In this document: positions 1 to 10,146 of the stretch, one piece after another
Layout: each line of letters starts with the position of its first letter
Position numbering within the stretch: the stretch's first letter is position 1
The notes under the pieces: model-generated
What the model saw: the letters and a program-made list of their open reading frames with translations, nothing else
Databases searched by the model: none
What the model was told of the DNA's origin: nothing
Source: [Haemophilus] felis
GTDB taxonomy: Bacteria > Pseudomonadota > Gammaproteobacteria > Enterobacterales > Pasteurellaceae
Assembly: GCA_002015125.1 (NCBI GenBank)
Contig: MUYB01000026.1
Coordinates: 1 to 64,000 of the forward strand
Length of the DNA stretch: 64,000 nucleotides
Reading direction: 5' to 3'
Made by a program: the position numbers and the translations under genes

Positions 1-31
1 AATGGACAAAAATCCCACATTTTTGTCCATT
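1..31. terminator. Perfect 13-bp hairpin downstream of dcuB
   Basis: Positions 1-13 and 19-31 are perfect inverted repeats around a 5-nt loop. It lies just past the dcuB stop on the minus strand, where a terminator is expected. There is no clean T-run outside the stem inside the window, so this is a candidate only. Confidence 0.45.
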
Positions 32-37
32 ACACCA

Positions 38-1351
38 CTATAGGAATAAATTTGCGAATAATAAACCGAATGCTAAACAGAATGCCATGCTTAATAAGCC
101 TGGTAGCATAAAGCTGTGGTTAAAAATGAATTTACCGATACGCGTTGTTCCCGTTGTATCAAAGTCGATAGAGGCAATAATTGGACCGTAGTTAGGAATA
201 AAGAAGTAACCATTTACTGCGACAAATACACCGATCAAGATTGGTGCTGGAATACCTAATGCGATACCTAATGGGAATAAGGTTGCCACTGTTGCGCCTT
301 GACTGTTTACTAAAACAGAAAGTAAGAATAAAGCTAAAGCAAATGCCCAAGGTGCTGTTTCCACAAGAGTTTTAACCATGTCTTTTACTTCTGACATATG
401 CGCTTGCATTAATGTATCACCTAACCATGCGATACCGAAGATTGCAATTACTGCGCGCATACCCGCGTGGAAAACAGATCCTTTAGTGATAACGTTACCA
501 TCTGGTTTGCAAATTAACATAATTAGCGCCGCTGCAGATAGCATCACAATTTCGATGGTATGTGCCATTCCCATTGGTTTACCGTCGAAAGCTGGACGTA
601 AACTTGGAATCGCCCCCATAATCACTACCAAGAATGCACCAAATAAGAAGATAGCTACAGAGGTTTTTGCTGTGCTACTAATTTCCATTTCTTCAAAATT
701 AGTTTTTGCTTGCAATAATTGGCTGTATTCTGGATTTTGTAATCTTGCTAAGTAAATAGGATCGTCTTTTAATTCTTTACCCATTTTATTGACGAAAATA
801 CAAGATAAGAACATTCCCAAAATAGTGGAAGGTACAGTTACTGCAAGAACATTACCTAAATGAATACCTTGAGGTTCTAGATATGCAACCACTGCAACTA
901 CTGCAGCCGCAATTGGGCTTGCAACAATCGCGAATTGCGAGGCAATTACCGCCATTGATAATGGACGTTCTGGACGGATACCATTGTGACGACTAACTTC
1001 CGCGATAACAGGGAGAACAGAATAAGCAACATGGCCAGTACCTGCTAACAGGGTAAATACATAGGTTACCGCTGGGGCGATAAAAGTAATATGGCGTGGA
1101 TTTTTATGCAAAATACGAGTCGCGATTTTGATCATATAATCTAAACCGCCCGAAGCTTGCATTGCAGCTGCCGCAGAAACTACAGCCATGATCATTAGCA
1201 TTACATCAATAGGTAAACCAGCTGGTTTTAACCCAAAAACAAATGCCAAAATGGATAGACCAACACCACCCATTACCCCTAGACCGATACCGCCAAGACG
1301 TGCACCGATCAAAATACATAGTAATACTATGGCAAATTGAATAAGAAACAT
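38..1351 (-). CDS. dcuB: Anaerobic C4-dicarboxylate transporter DcuB
   Basis: Inner-membrane antiporter that, in the Dcu family, exchanges external fumarate, malate or aspartate for succinate during fumarate respiration. The protein is almost wholly hydrophobic, with about 10-12 membrane segments, and carries family landmarks: [10 protein letters not shown] near the N-terminus, [22 protein letters not shown] and the ASPIAAAVV block. The GTGH...LP segment favours DcuB over DcuA. I start at the ATG at 1351 (MFLIQFAIV), because the longer reading frame to 1429 adds 26 residues absent from Dcu proteins and has no ribosome binding site. Monocistronic and divergent from yibN. No good FNR site is seen upstream although dcuB is usually anaerobically induced. 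Confidence 0.9.
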   Translation of the reverse strand: MFLIQFAIVLLCILIGARLGGIGLGVMGGVGLSILAFVFGLKPAGLPIDVMLMIMAVVSAAAAMQASGGLDYMIKIATRILHKNPRHITFIAPAVTYVFTLLAGTGHVAYSVLPVIAEVSRHNGIRPERPLSMAVIASQFAIVASPIAAAVVAVVAYLEPQGIHLGNVLAVTVPSTILGMFLSCIFVNKMGKELKDDPIYLARLQNPEYSQLLQAKTNFEEMEISSTAKTSVAIFLFGAFLVVIMGAIPSLRPAFDGKPMGMAHTIEIVMLSAAALIMLICKPDGNVITKGSVFHAGMRAVIAIFGIAWLGDTLMQAHMSEVKDMVKTLVETAPWAFALALFLLSVLVNSQGATVATLFPLGIALGIPAPILIGVFVAVNGYFFIPNYGPIIASIDFDTTGTTRIGKFIFNHSFMLPGLLSMAFCLAFGLLFANLFL

Positions 1352-1500
1352 AAATGTGCCCTTTTTTAGAAGAGAGATAAAAAACTTTCTGTTAAGAAAG
1401 GATTGAAAGAACTTTATGCCATTAAACAAAAAATTCGTTTGTTTAATATACCAATAAATTTACCCTTGATTCTATAATGCAGATCAATTAAATACTTTCT

Positions 1501-1529
1501 TTGAAAGATAGATAAACTACGGTTATACT
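1501..1529 (+). promoter_or_regulatory. Promoter of yibN-secB
   Basis: TTGAAA (1501-1506) and TATACT (1524-1529) are separated by 17 nt, a near-consensus sigma-70 arrangement about 35 nt upstream of the yibN start. Confidence 0.6.
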
Positions 1530-1565
1530 TAAGGCTTCATTGTTTTAACTTAATTTGAGAGCCAA

Positions 1566-2006
1566 ATGGAAGAATTTATCGTAATGGCAAAGCAATTTGC
1601 ACAAAATCATACTTTAATGGTTGTTGCTTGGGTATTGGTGTTTTTAACTGTGATTTACACTTTGGTGAAATCTGTTACCACTAAAGTTAAAGTAGTAACC
1701 AACCCTCAAGCAACTAGCTTAATTAATAATCAAGATGCAGTTCTGTTAGATATCCGTTCCCCTGATGATTTTAAACAAGGGCACATTGTGAACAGTATTA
1801 ATATCTTACCAGCAGAGATTAAAAAGCAGAATTTAGGCAAAATTGAGCAATTTAAGGATAAACCAGTTATTGTGGTTTGTGCCTCTGGCATCAGTGCAAC
1901 TGCTTCAGCAGAATTATTGACTAAACAAGGCTTTAACCAAGTTTATACATTAAAAGAGGGCATCGCTGCTTGGCGAGCTGCAAATTTACCTTTAGTAAAA
2001 AAATAA
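1566..2006 (+). CDS. yibN: Membrane-anchored rhodanese-like protein YibN
   Basis: 146 residues: one N-terminal membrane segment (about residues 18-36), then a single rhodanese domain (about 45-143). The active-site loop CASGISATAS carries the catalytic cysteine and the CDC25/rhodanese motif LLDIRSPDDFKQGHI is present. It could transfer sulfane sulfur, but its physiological substrate is not well established. It sits 11 nt upstream of secB, the same arrangement as yibN-(grxC)-secB-gpsA-cysE in enterobacteria, although grxC is missing here. The N-terminal anchor would place the domain in the cytoplasm at the inner membrane. Confidence 0.85.
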   Translation: MEEFIVMAKQFAQNHTLMVVAWVLVFLTVIYTLVKSVTTKVKVVTNPQATSLINNQDAVLLDIRSPDDFKQGHIVNSINILPAEIKKQNLGKIEQFKDKPVIVVCASGISATASAELLTKQGFNQVYTLKEGIAAWRAANLPLVKK

Positions 2007-2017
2007 GGACTTAAAAA

Positions 2018-2551
2018 ATGACAGAAGAAAACAAAGTAGTGGAAAATGAAGCGGTAGCAAATCCAGAAGAGCAACAAGCCCAGCCAACGTTACAAATCCA
2101 ACGTATTTATGTGAAAGATGTGTCTTTTGAAGCACCAAACTTACCGCAGGTTTTCCAACAAGAATGGAATCCAAAATTAGGTTTTGATTTAAGCACAGAA
2201 GCTAAACAAATAGGTGAGGATTTATATGAAGTTTGTTTGAATATTTCTGTAGAAACGACTTTAGAAGAATCTGGCGATGTAGCTTTTATTTGTGAAGTAA
2301 AACAAGCGGGTATTTTCTCAATTAGTGGTTTAGAAGAGATCCAAATGGCACATTGCTTAACGGCACAATGCCCAAGTATGTTATTCCCTTATGCTCGTGA
2401 ATTAGTTTCTAGCTTGGTTAATCGTGGTACTTTCCCTGCGTTAAATCTTGCGCCAGTGAATTTCGATGCTTTATTTATGGAATATTTGCAGCGCCAAGAG
2501 GAAGAGTCAGCTGAACCAAATTCAGCAGAAGACAAAAAAGAACTTCACTAA
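2018..2551 (+). CDS. secB: Protein-export chaperone SecB
   Basis: 177 residues, a little longer than the 155-residue E. coli protein because of an acidic, disordered N-terminal extension of about 25 residues and an acidic tail. SecB is a cytoplasmic tetramer that keeps precursors unfolded and hands them to SecA. Family landmarks are [24 protein letters not shown], the [17 protein letters not shown] block and the [14 protein letters not shown] segment. An AAGGAC ribosome binding site precedes the ATG. It is probably co-transcribed with yibN. Confidence 0.95.
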   Translation: MTEENKVVENEAVANPEEQQAQPTLQIQRIYVKDVSFEAPNLPQVFQQEWNPKLGFDLSTEAKQIGEDLYEVCLNISVETTLEESGDVAFICEVKQAGIFSISGLEEIQMAHCLTAQCPSMLFPYARELVSSLVNRGTFPALNLAPVNFDALFMEYLQRQEEESAEPNSAEDKKELH

Positions 2552-2567
2552 TTAATTTCTTACAGCT

Positions 2568-2597
2568 TTCGCTCTCATTTTATGGGAGCGAATTTTT
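2568..2597 (+). terminator. Hairpin terminator after secB
   Basis: An 11-bp stem with one G-T pair (2568-2578 with 2582-2592), a TTT loop and a TTTTT run. It separates yibN-secB from gpsA-cysE, either ending or attenuating transcription. Confidence 0.7.
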
Positions 2598-2638
2598 ATC
2601 TATCTTTTATCCGCCGCATTTAATCTTTGGAGAATACT

Positions 2639-3652
2639 ATGAATACCGCACTTACCACCTCGCCAATTACTGTTATTGGTGCAGGATCTTATGGTACTGC
2701 ACTTGCCATAGCTTTTTCACGGAATGGCTTCCCGACTTATTTATGGGGGCACGATCCATTACATATGCAGCGTTTGCATCAAGATAGGCAAAATGCAAAA
2801 TTTTTACCTGATGTTGGTTTCCCTGATTCTCTTTTCATTGAACCCGATTTAGCTACTGCTATTGGGAAGTCTAGAGATTTATTAATTGTTGTACCAAGCC
2901 ATGTTTTCGCAGAGGTTATTACACAGATTCAACCTTATTTAACATCAGAACACCGAATTGCCTGGGCCACAAAAGGTTTGGAACGAGATACGGGAAGATT
3001 GTTGCAAGAAGTGATTGAAGAACAGTTGGGGACGCATTATCCACTTGCTGTTTTATCTGGGCCGACATTTGCAAAAGAATTAGCAGCTGGTATGCCAACG
3101 GCTATCGCCTTAGCATCCAATAACGAAAAATTCGCCTTAGAATTTCAGGCTAGAATTCATTGCAGTAAGCATTTCCGCGTGTATATTAATAACGATATGG
3201 TTGGTGTACAACTTGGCGGTGCGATCAAAAATGTTATTGCTATTAGCGCAGGAATGTCAGACGGTATGGGATTCGGTTCAAATGCGAGAACAGCGCTAAT
3301 TACCCGAGGAATTGCAGAAATTAGTCGCGTAGGCGTTTCACTTGGGGCGAAGCCAAATACTTTTATTGGAATGTCTGGATTGGGCGATTTAGTTTTAACC
3401 TGTACTGATAACCAATCGCGTAATCGCCGCTTTGGTTTGATGTTGGGACAAGGATTTTCCGCACAAACCGCCATAGATAACATAGGCCAAGTAGTTGAAG
3501 GGTTTTATAACGCTAAGGAAGCTTATTTATTAGCGCAACGTCAAGGCATTGAAATGCCAATTACAGAACAGGTTTATCAAGTTCTTTTCTGTGGTAAAAG
3601 CGTTAAAGATGTGGCGATTAGTTTATTGGGTCGCGAAAAGAAAGAGGAATGA
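2639..3652 (+). CDS. gpsA: NAD(P)+ glycerol-3-phosphate dehydrogenase GpsA
   Basis: Reduces dihydroxyacetone phosphate to sn-glycerol-3-phosphate in the cytoplasm for phospholipid synthesis. The N-terminal Rossmann motif [11 protein letters not shown] (about residues 14-24), the [17 protein letters not shown] segment and the [15 protein letters not shown] block with its catalytic lysine are all present. Length of 337 residues is normal. I choose the ATG at 2639, six nt after GGAG; the in-frame TTG at 2627 would place that ribosome binding site inside the gene. cysE follows after 9 nt, so the two are co-transcribed. Confidence 0.95.
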   Translation: MNTALTTSPITVIGAGSYGTALAIAFSRNGFPTYLWGHDPLHMQRLHQDRQNAKFLPDVGFPDSLFIEPDLATAIGKSRDLLIVVPSHVFAEVITQIQPYLTSEHRIAWATKGLERDTGRLLQEVIEEQLGTHYPLAVLSGPTFAKELAAGMPTAIALASNNEKFALEFQARIHCSKHFRVYINNDMVGVQLGGAIKNVIAISAGMSDGMGFGSNARTALITRGIAEISRVGVSLGAKPNTFIGMSGLGDLVLTCTDNQSRNRRFGLMLGQGFSAQTAIDNIGQVVEGFYNAKEAYLLAQRQGIEMPITEQVYQVLFCGKSVKDVAISLLGREKKEE

Positions 3653-3661
3653 GAAAATAAT

Positions 3662-4435
3662 ATGCCGTTACAAATTTGGAATTTAATCCGAGAGGAAGCA
3701 AAAGAGCTCGCAGAAAATGAGCCGATGTTGGCCAGTTTTTTTCATGCTACGATTTTAAAGCACCATAATTTAGGTAGCGCTTTGAGTTATATTTTGGCGA
3801 ATAAATTAGCAACCCCAATTATGCCTGCTATCGCTTTGCGAGAAATTATTGAAGAAGCTTACCAAGCCCAGCCAGATATTATTAGTAGCGCCGCTTGCGA
3901 TATTCGAGCAGTGCGCCATCGTGATCCCGCGGTAGAATTGTTCTCAACACCATTACTTTACTTAAAAGGATTTCATGCGCTGCAGAGTTATCGAATTACC
4001 CACTACCTTTGGCAGAAAAAGCGTAAAGCATTAGCTATTTATTTACAAAACCAAATTTCAGTCGCCTTTGATGTTGATATTCACCCAGCAGCAAAAATTG
4101 GTTGTGGCATTATGTTTGACCATGCTACAGGAATTGTGGTGGGAGAAACATCAGTAATTGAAAATGATGTTTCGATTTTGCAGGGTGTAACTTTAGGTGG
4201 TACGGGTAAAGAAAGTGGAGATCGACATCCGAAAGTTCGAGAGGGAGTAATGATAGGCGCTGGCGCTAAAATCCTAGGAAATATAGAAGTTGGGCGCTAT
4301 GCCAAAATCGGCGCTAATTCTGTGGTTTTACAGCCTGTTCCTGAATATTGTACCGCGGCTGGTGTACCTGCGCGTATCGTTGCTAGCGATAAGCAAGCAC
4401 ACCCCGCTTTTGATATGAATCAGGATTTCGCATAA
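3662..4435 (+). CDS. cysE: Serine O-acetyltransferase CysE, short C-terminus
   Basis: Transfers acetyl from acetyl-CoA to serine, the first step of cysteine synthesis. The alpha-helical N-terminal domain (about residues 1-135) is followed by a left-handed beta-helix of hexapeptide repeats (about 140-245) containing MFDHATGIVVGETSVI and the catalytic HPKVREG and DRHP regions. The protein is 257 residues and ends MNQDFA. The H. influenzae enzyme continues about ten residues further to a terminal isoleucine that inserts into the active site of CysK. That tail is absent here, and no decayed version is visible after the stop. Feedback inhibition and catalysis should be retained, but CysK complex formation is doubtful. 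Confidence 0.93.
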   Translation: MPLQIWNLIREEAKELAENEPMLASFFHATILKHHNLGSALSYILANKLATPIMPAIALREIIEEAYQAQPDIISSAACDIRAVRHRDPAVELFSTPLLYLKGFHALQSYRITHYLWQKKRKALAIYLQNQISVAFDVDIHPAAKIGCGIMFDHATGIVVGETSVIENDVSILQGVTLGGTGKESGDRHPKVREGVMIGAGAKILGNIEVGRYAKIGANSVVLQPVPEYCTAAGVPARIVASDKQAHPAFDMNQDFA

Positions 4436-4543
4436 TATTTCAAAAAATTTAATTATTTTGCAAATAATCCAAGAAAAACTCTTGCTTCTGATTTAAAAGA
4501 ACGTTATTAATAACAGCTATTGACATCATATAACCATAATGAA

Positions 4544-4627
4544 ATGCGTAAATTTAACTCAATGATCAACATTATTATTAACCTCGTGGTAATTATTATC
4601 ACGAGGCGAGTGGCGTTTGATAATTGA
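4544..4627 (+). CDS. ilvL: ilv operon leader peptide
   Basis: A short reading frame rich in regulatory codons: from the ATG at 4562 it encodes 21 residues with seven isoleucines (including three Ile codons in a row, twice), three valines and one leucine, ending at TGA 4625-4627. An in-frame ATG at 4544 would give 27 residues; neither start has a clear Shine-Dalgarno sequence, so the start is uncertain. Ribosome stalling at the Ile and Val codons would decide which downstream RNA hairpin forms. No resemblance to E. coli IlvL beyond composition is needed for this role. Confidence 0.8.
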   Translation: MRKFNSMINIIINLVVIIITRRVAFDN

Positions 4628-4685
4628 GAAAGACCTTAAATTATGACAAATGAACCTCGCTACAAAAAATAGCGAGGTTTTTTTT
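4582..4685 (+). promoter_or_regulatory. ilvG transcription attenuator
   Basis: Arm 1 (CCTCGTG, 4582-4588) pairs with arm 2 (CACGAGG, 4600-4606) within the leader peptide. Arms 3 and 4 (4653-4662 and 4670-4679) form a perfect 10-bp stem followed by eight T, a strong terminator. Arm 2 and its flank (about 4602-4610, CGAGG/GCGAG) can instead pair with CCTCGC of arm 3, giving an antiterminator when the ribosome stalls on Ile/Val codons. This is the classical 1:2, 2:3, 3:4 design. Confidence 0.85.
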
Positions 4686-4712
4686 ATACCCATGAAACAT
4701 CAAGGAAAAAGT

Positions 4713-6362
4713 ATGAACGGAGCAAGATTAGTTACTGAAAGTTTGAAGGCGCAGGGAGTAACAACCGTATTTGGTTATCCCGGTGGTGCAATAATGCCTG
4801 TTTACGATGCGCTTTATGATGCAGGTATCGACCATTTACTATGCCGTAATGAACAAGGCGCTTCCATGGCTGCAATTGGTTATGCGCGCTCTAGTGGTAA
4901 AGTTGGAGTCTGTATCGCCACTTCCGGTCCTGGTGCAGCTAATCTTATTACTGGCTTGGGCGATGCTCAAATGGACTCCATTCCTGTGGTGGCTATCACC
5001 GGACAGGTTGCTTCTAATTTGATTGGTACTGATGCCTTCCAAGAAGCTGATGTGTTGGGATTATCTCTTGCTTGTACAAAACATAGTTTCTTAGTTCAAA
5101 GTATCGATGAATTGCCAGAGATCATTGCCAAAGCCTTTGAAATTGCCACATCTAGTCGTCCTGGGCCCGTTTTAGTTGATATTCCAAAGGATGTTCAACT
5201 TGCTCCAACATCACTTCAACCAATAACTTACTCTGTCGCTAAACCGAATTCCTTGCTGCAAGAAGAGCTTGCAAAGGCCCTTGAGTTATTAAAACAGGCT
5301 AAATGTCCCGTTGTTTATGTGGGTGGCGGCGTTGGAATGGCAGGTGCGGTAGCGGAATTGCGTGAATTCTTGCACACTACCCAAATACCTAGCGTTTCTA
5401 CTTTGAAAGGATTAGGCAGTATTTCTCCGGAGAATCCTTATTATATGGGGATGATTGGTATGCATGGCACGAAAGCTGCTAATTACGCGGTACAAGAATG
5501 TGATTTACTCCTTGCTTTCGGTGCGCGTTTTGACGATCGTGTTACAGGAAACTTAGACAGTTTTGCGCCTAAGGCTAAGGTAATTCATGCAGATATTGAT
5601 ATTGCGGAAATCGGTAAATTGCGCAAGCCAGATGCGGTATTGCGTGGTGATTTGAAGGAAATCTTTAATGCCCTTTCTATTTCTCTACAGATTGAAGAAT
5701 GGCAACAGCATATCAAGCAATTAAAACAAAAATATGATTTCACTTATAGTGAAAATCAAGGCGATACCTTTATTAATCCATTGTGGCTATTGCATTCGTT
5801 ATCTAATAAAAAGCCCAAAAATGCGATTATTACTACCGATGTGGGGCAACATCAAATGTGGTCGGCACAGCATATGCAACACTATGCACCTGAGAATTAC
5901 ATTACCTCCGCTGGCTACGGCACAATGGGCTTTGGTTTACCTGCCGCCATTGGCGCGAAAAAAGCACGTCCTGATGACGATGTTATTTTAATTTCAGGGG
6001 ACGGTTCCATTATGATGAACATCCAAGAACTCGGCACCTTCAAACGAGGTAAAACACCGATCAAAATCGTGCTACTGGATAATCAACGGCTTGGCATGGT
6101 GCGCCAATGGCAAGAATTATTCTTCAACGCCAGATTCAGTAACACTATTTTAGATGACAACCCTGATTTTGTGATGTTAGCAGCTGCTTTCGGTATTAAG
6201 GGTGAATGTATTACTAAGGGATCTGAAGTCGAAGGGGCGCTAGACCGTTTATTGAATAGTAAAGAAGCTTATTTCTTGCACGTTTGTATCTCAAGTAACG
6301 AGAATGTGTGGCCATTAGTACCGCCGAATGCCTGTAATTCAGATATGGTTGAACAAATGTAA
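4713..6362 (+). CDS. ilvG: Acetolactate synthase II large subunit IlvG
   Basis: Thiamine-diphosphate enzyme that condenses two pyruvates, or pyruvate with 2-oxobutyrate, in branched-chain amino acid synthesis. It starts [11 protein letters not shown], as E. coli IlvG does, after AAGGAAAA; upstream in-frame starts at 4650 and 4692 lie in or just after the attenuator and are less likely. The ThDP glutamate is in the [16 protein letters not shown] segment, with [14 protein letters not shown] as the GDG...N cofactor motif. At 549 residues it is full length and uninterrupted, unlike the frameshifted ilvG of E. coli K-12. The small subunit IlvM follows after 35 nt. Confidence 0.95.
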   Translation: MNGARLVTESLKAQGVTTVFGYPGGAIMPVYDALYDAGIDHLLCRNEQGASMAAIGYARSSGKVGVCIATSGPGAANLITGLGDAQMDSIPVVAITGQVASNLIGTDAFQEADVLGLSLACTKHSFLVQSIDELPEIIAKAFEIATSSRPGPVLVDIPKDVQLAPTSLQPITYSVAKPNSLLQEELAKALELLKQAKCPVVYVGGGVGMAGAVAELREFLHTTQIPSVSTLKGLGSISPENPYYMGMIGMHGTKAANYAVQECDLLLAFGARFDDRVTGNLDSFAPKAKVIHADIDIAEIGKLRKPDAVLRGDLKEIFNALSISLQIEEWQQHIKQLKQKYDFTYSENQGDTFINPLWLLHSLSNKKPKNAIITTDVGQHQMWSAQHMQHYAPENYITSAGYGTMGFGLPAAIGAKKARPDDDVILISGDGSIMMNIQELGTFKRGKTPIKIVLLDNQRLGMVRQWQELFFNARFSNTILDDNPDFVMLAAAFGIKGECITKGSEVEGALDRLLNSKEAYFLHVCISSNENVWPLVPPNACNSDMVEQM

Positions 6363-6369
6363 GTGCGGT
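6361..6369 (+). repeat. DNA uptake sequence (Hin-type USS)
   Basis: Exact AAGTGCGGT, overlapping the ilvG stop codon. This 9-mer is the core recognised by the competence machinery of Haemophilus-type Pasteurellaceae. Confidence 0.85.
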
Positions 6370-6397
6370 GAATTTTAGAAAAAATTAAGGATATTTT

Positions 6398-6619
6398 ATG
6401 CAAACTTATCAAGTTACCCTTGAAGTGAACCAACGCCCCGAAACCTTAGAGCGTATTCTGCGTGTTATTCGTCATCGTGGTTTTTATGTGATTGAAATGA
6501 ATATGCGTTCACAAAATAATGCCGCACAAATTCATTTAACCGTTCAAAGTGAGCGTGAATTACATTTGCTCACCAATCAGTTAAGTAAAGTTTATGATGT
6601 TATTCGTTTAGATTTTTAA
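6398..6619 (+). CDS. ilvM: Acetolactate synthase II small subunit IlvM
   Basis: 73 residues forming a single ACT domain ([23 protein letters not shown]...), the regulatory or stabilising subunit for IlvG. In E. coli the IlvM-containing isozyme is insensitive to valine. Length is close to the 87-residue E. coli protein. It sits in the ilvG-ilvM-ilvD-ilvA operon with an AAGGAT ribosome binding site. Confidence 0.9.
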   Translation: MQTYQVTLEVNQRPETLERILRVIRHRGFYVIEMNMRSQNNAAQIHLTVQSERELHLLTNQLSKVYDVIRLDF

Positions 6620-6642
6620 AATTTAGTTGGAGTGAAATAGAG

Positions 6643-8478
6643 ATGCCAAAATTACGTTCGGCGACCAGTACGCAAGGTCGCAATATGGCGGGCGCCCGTG
6701 CCTTGTGGCGTGCCACGGGAATGAAAGATAACGACTTCGGCAAGCCGATTATTGCGGTGGTTAATTCCTTTACCCAGTTTGTGCCGGGTCACGTTCACCT
6801 AAAAGATATGGGGCAGTTGGTTGCCGAGCAGATCGAAAAAGCAGGCGGTGTGGCGAAAGAGTTTAATACCATTGCGGTGGATGATGGGATTGCGATGGGG
6901 CACGGCGGTATGCTTTATTCGTTGCCAAGCCGTGATTTGATTGCCGACAGTGTGGAATATATGGTCAACGCCCACTGTGCTGATGCGATGGTGTGCATTT
7001 CCAACTGCGACAAAATCACCCCAGGAATGTTAATGGCGGCGTTACGCTTGAATATTCCTGCGGTGTTCGTTTCTGGCGGTCCGATGGAAGCGGGTAAAAC
7101 CAAACTTTCCGACAAAATCATCAAATTAGACTTGGTGGATGCAATGATCCAAGGGGCGAACCCGAATGTATCGGACGAAGACAGCGAGCAGATCGAACGA
7201 TCCGCTTGCCCAACTTGCGGATCTTGCTCGGGAATGTTCACCGCCAACTCAATGAACTGCTTAACGGAAGCGTTAGGCTTGAGCTTGCCAGGCAACGGTT
7301 CTTGCCTTGCCACCCACGCCGACCGCAAGCGGTTGTTTTTAGACGCTGGTTCGCAAATCGTCGAGCTGTGCAAACGCTATTATGAACAAGATGACGCCAG
7401 CGTGCTGCCTCGTGCTATTGCCACCAAAAATGCCTTTGAAAACGCAATGAGCTTAGATATTGCAATGGGCGGTTCTACCAATACGGTGCTGCATTTATTG
7501 GCGGCAGCGCAAGAAGCTGGGGTGGATTTCACGATGCAAGACATCGACCGCCTCTCTCGTGTGGTGCCGTGCTTAAGCAAGGTGGCACCAAACACGCAAA
7601 AATACCATATGGAAGACGTACACCGTGCTGGCGGCATTATGGCGATTTTGGGCGAGTTAGATCGTGCCAACCTTCTGCATAACGACACTCGCACCGTGCT
7701 TGGAATGAGCATTGGCGATCAGATCGCCAAATACGACATTGTGCTGACCAAAGACGAAGCGGTACACAAATTCTTCCGTGCAGGGCCAGCAGGCATTCGC
7801 ACCACGCAAGCCTTCTCGCAAGATTGCCGTTGGGACACGGTGGACGATGACCGTGAAAATGGCTGTATCCGTAGCAAACAGTTTGCCTATAGCCAAGACG
7901 GCGGTTTAGCGATGCTCTCAGGCAACTTGGCGTTAGACGGCTGTATCGTGAAAACCGCTGGCGTGGACGAAAGTATTTTGAAATTCACGGGCAAAGCCAT
8001 TGTGTTTGAAAGCCAAGAAGATGCCGTTGCTGGCATTTTGGGCGGCAAAGTACAAGCAGGACACGTGGTCATCATTCGCTACGAAGGGCCAAAAGGCGGG
8101 CCGGGTATGCAAGAAATGCTCTACCCAACCAGCTATCTGAAATCAATGGGCTTAGGCAAAGCCTGTGCGTTGCTCACCGACGGACGATTCTCTGGCGGCA
8201 CCTCTGGGCTTTCCATTGGACACTGCTCACCCGAAGCGGCGGCAGGCGGTTTAATCGGCGTAGTAAAAGACGGCGATACCATTGAAATCGACATTCCAAA
8301 CCGCTCAATTCAGTTGGTAGTGGATGAACAAGAACTTGCCCAACGCCGTGCGGAACAAGACAAACTCGGCTGGAAACCAGCAAGCCGCCAGCGTGAAGTG
8401 TCCTTTGCCCTAAAAGTGTACGGGCATTTCGCCACCTCGGCGGATAAAGGGGCAGTGCGGGATAAGACGAAGATTTAA
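6643..8478 (+). CDS. ilvD: Dihydroxy-acid dehydratase IlvD
   Basis: Iron-sulfur enzyme that dehydrates 2,3-dihydroxy-isovalerate and 2,3-dihydroxy-3-methylvalerate to the 2-oxo acids. Cluster-binding cysteines lie in [13 protein letters not shown] (about residues 118-130) and [18 protein letters not shown] (about 189-206); [14 protein letters not shown] is the C-terminal signature. 611 residues is normal. Its third codon positions are noticeably richer in G and C than those of ilvG and ilvM just upstream. ilvE, usually between ilvM and ilvD in E. coli, is absent here. Confidence 0.96.
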   Translation: MPKLRSATSTQGRNMAGARALWRATGMKDNDFGKPIIAVVNSFTQFVPGHVHLKDMGQLVAEQIEKAGGVAKEFNTIAVDDGIAMGHGGMLYSLPSRDLIADSVEYMVNAHCADAMVCISNCDKITPGMLMAALRLNIPAVFVSGGPMEAGKTKLSDKIIKLDLVDAMIQGANPNVSDEDSEQIERSACPTCGSCSGMFTANSMNCLTEALGLSLPGNGSCLATHADRKRLFLDAGSQIVELCKRYYEQDDASVLPRAIATKNAFENAMSLDIAMGGSTNTVLHLLAAAQEAGVDFTMQDIDRLSRVVPCLSKVAPNTQKYHMEDVHRAGGIMAILGELDRANLLHNDTRTVLGMSIGDQIAKYDIVLTKDEAVHKFFRAGPAGIRTTQAFSQDCRWDTVDDDRENGCIRSKQFAYSQDGGLAMLSGNLALDGCIVKTAGVDESILKFTGKAIVFESQEDAVAGILGGKVQAGHVVIIRYEGPKGGPGMQEMLYPTSYLKSMGLGKACALLTDGRFSGGTSGLSIGHCSPEAAAGGLIGVVKDGDTIEIDIPNRSIQLVVDEQELAQRRAEQDKLGWKPASRQREVSFALKVYGHFATSADKGAVRDKTKI

Positions 8479-8511
8479 GCAAATATTTAGAATATAAAAA
8501 CAGGCAATATT

Positions 8512-10056
8512 ATGCAAAACAACCCAACTCAACCCACAGGGGCTGAATATCTCAAAGCGGTCTTAAGTGCGAAAGTGTATGACATTGCACAGGTAACGCC
8601 GTTGCAAGAAATGAGCAAACTTTCTGATCGCTTAGGCAATAAAGTGTTGGTGAAACGTGAGGATCGTCAGCCTGTGCATAGCTTCAAATTGCGTGGTGCT
8701 TACGCCATGATCGCAGGATTAAACGCCGAACAAAAAGTCGCTGGCGTTATCGCTGCTTCGGCAGGCAATCACGCCCAAGGAGTGGCACTATCGGCGAAAC
8801 AACTGGGCTTGCGTGCCTTAATCGTGATGCCACAAAACACGCCGAGTATCAAAGTGGATGCGGTGCGTGGTTACGGCGGCGAAGTATTGCTGCACGGCGT
8901 TAACTTTGATGAAGCCAAAGCCAAAGCCATTGAGTTATCGCAACAAAAAAATATGACCTTCATACCGCCCTTTGATCACCCTGCGGTGATTGCTGGGCAA
9001 GGTACGTTGGCAATGGAATTATTGCAACAAAACACCGAAATCGACCGCATTTTTGTGCCTGTGGGCGGCGGCGGTTTGGCGGCTGGCGTTGCCGTGCTTA
9101 TCAAACAATTGATGCCCGAAATCAAAGTGATTGGGGTGGAATCTAAAGACTCCGCCTGTTTGTATGCGGCGTTAAAAGCAGGTAAACCTGTGGATTTAGA
9201 GCGTGTGGGACTGTTTGCCGACGGCGTGGCGGTAAAACGCATTGGCGATGAAACCTTCCGAGTCTGTCAACAATATTTGGATGACGTGGTATTGGTAGAC
9301 AGCGACGAAATTTGTGCGGCAATGAAAGATATGTTCGAAAATGTGCGTGCTATCGCCGAACCTTCGGGAGCGCTTTCTTTGGCTGGGCTAAAAAAATATG
9401 TCAAAGAGCATAATATTCAGGGAGAAACCTTGGTAAATGTACTGTCAGGCGCAAATCTCAATTTCCATACTTTACGTTATGTGTCCGAACGTTGCGAAAT
9501 TGGTGAACAGCAAGAAGCCTTATTTGCTGTAACTATTCCTGAACAAAAAGGCAGTTTCTTGCGTTTTTGCCACATTTTGGGTGAACGTGCGGTCACCGAA
9601 TTTAACTACCGTTACACCGATGCCCAACAAGCCTGCATTTTCGTCGGCGTGCGTATTCGAGGCAAACAAGAAAAAGCCGAGATTTTGCAACAGCTCCAAC
9701 AAAATGGCTATAACGTGGAAGATTTATCCAACGACGACATCGCCAAAACCCACATTCGTTATATGATCGGCGGTCGTGCCAACAGCAGTCTGCAAGAGCG
9801 GTTATATAGCTTTGAATTTCCAGAACAAAAAGGCGCCTTATTAAAATTCCTTGAAACCCTTGGCACAAACTGGAACATCTCGCTTTTCCACTACCGAGCA
9901 CACGGCGCGGATTATGGTAATGTGTTAGCCGCGTTCCAATTTAATTCCTCAGACAGTAGCGCTAATCAACAGGCATTTAACCAATATTTAGTTGAATTAG
10001 GTTATGTGCACCAAGATGTAACAGAAAGCCCTGCCTATCGTTATTTTCTTGTATAA
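8512..10056 (+). CDS. ilvA: Biosynthetic threonine deaminase IlvA
   Basis: PLP enzyme that converts threonine to 2-oxobutyrate, committing carbon to isoleucine. The catalytic domain holds the PLP lysine in PVHSFKLRGAYAM (about residues 57-69) and the phosphate-binding glycine loop GGGGLAAGV. Two ACT-like regulatory domains follow (about 330-420 and 425-514), the sites of isoleucine inhibition and valine activation in the family. 514 residues matches the E. coli enzyme. Last gene of the attenuated ilv operon, with a strong terminator after it. Confidence 0.96.
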   Translation: MQNNPTQPTGAEYLKAVLSAKVYDIAQVTPLQEMSKLSDRLGNKVLVKREDRQPVHSFKLRGAYAMIAGLNAEQKVAGVIAASAGNHAQGVALSAKQLGLRALIVMPQNTPSIKVDAVRGYGGEVLLHGVNFDEAKAKAIELSQQKNMTFIPPFDHPAVIAGQGTLAMELLQQNTEIDRIFVPVGGGGLAAGVAVLIKQLMPEIKVIGVESKDSACLYAALKAGKPVDLERVGLFADGVAVKRIGDETFRVCQQYLDDVVLVDSDEICAAMKDMFENVRAIAEPSGALSLAGLKKYVKEHNIQGETLVNVLSGANLNFHTLRYVSERCEIGEQQEALFAVTIPEQKGSFLRFCHILGERAVTEFNYRYTDAQQACIFVGVRIRGKQEKAEILQQLQQNGYNVEDLSNDDIAKTHIRYMIGGRANSSLQERLYSFEFPEQKGALLKFLETLGTNWNISLFHYRAHGADYGNVLAAFQFNSSDSSANQQAFNQYLVELGYVHQDVTESPAYRYFLV

Positions 10057-10070
10057 ATCCCTAAAATAAG

Positions 10071-10116
10071 TTGCCCTTAAATGTTGGATTCACTAATAAC
10101 ATTTAAGGGCAATTTT
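10071..10116 (+). terminator. Terminator of the ilvGMDA operon
   Basis: A perfect 15-bp stem (10071-10085 with 10098-10112), 12-nt loop and TTTT. It lies between convergent ilvA and the minus-strand gene at 10147 and may act on both. Confidence 0.8.
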
Positions 10117-10146
10117 CAGTTAAATTGTTAGATTTCTATAATTTGA

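Noticed and set aside
1474..1495. TTGAT and ATCAA halves upstream of dcuB as an FNR site
   Set aside because: The halves are 12 nt apart instead of 4, so they cannot form a standard FNR box.
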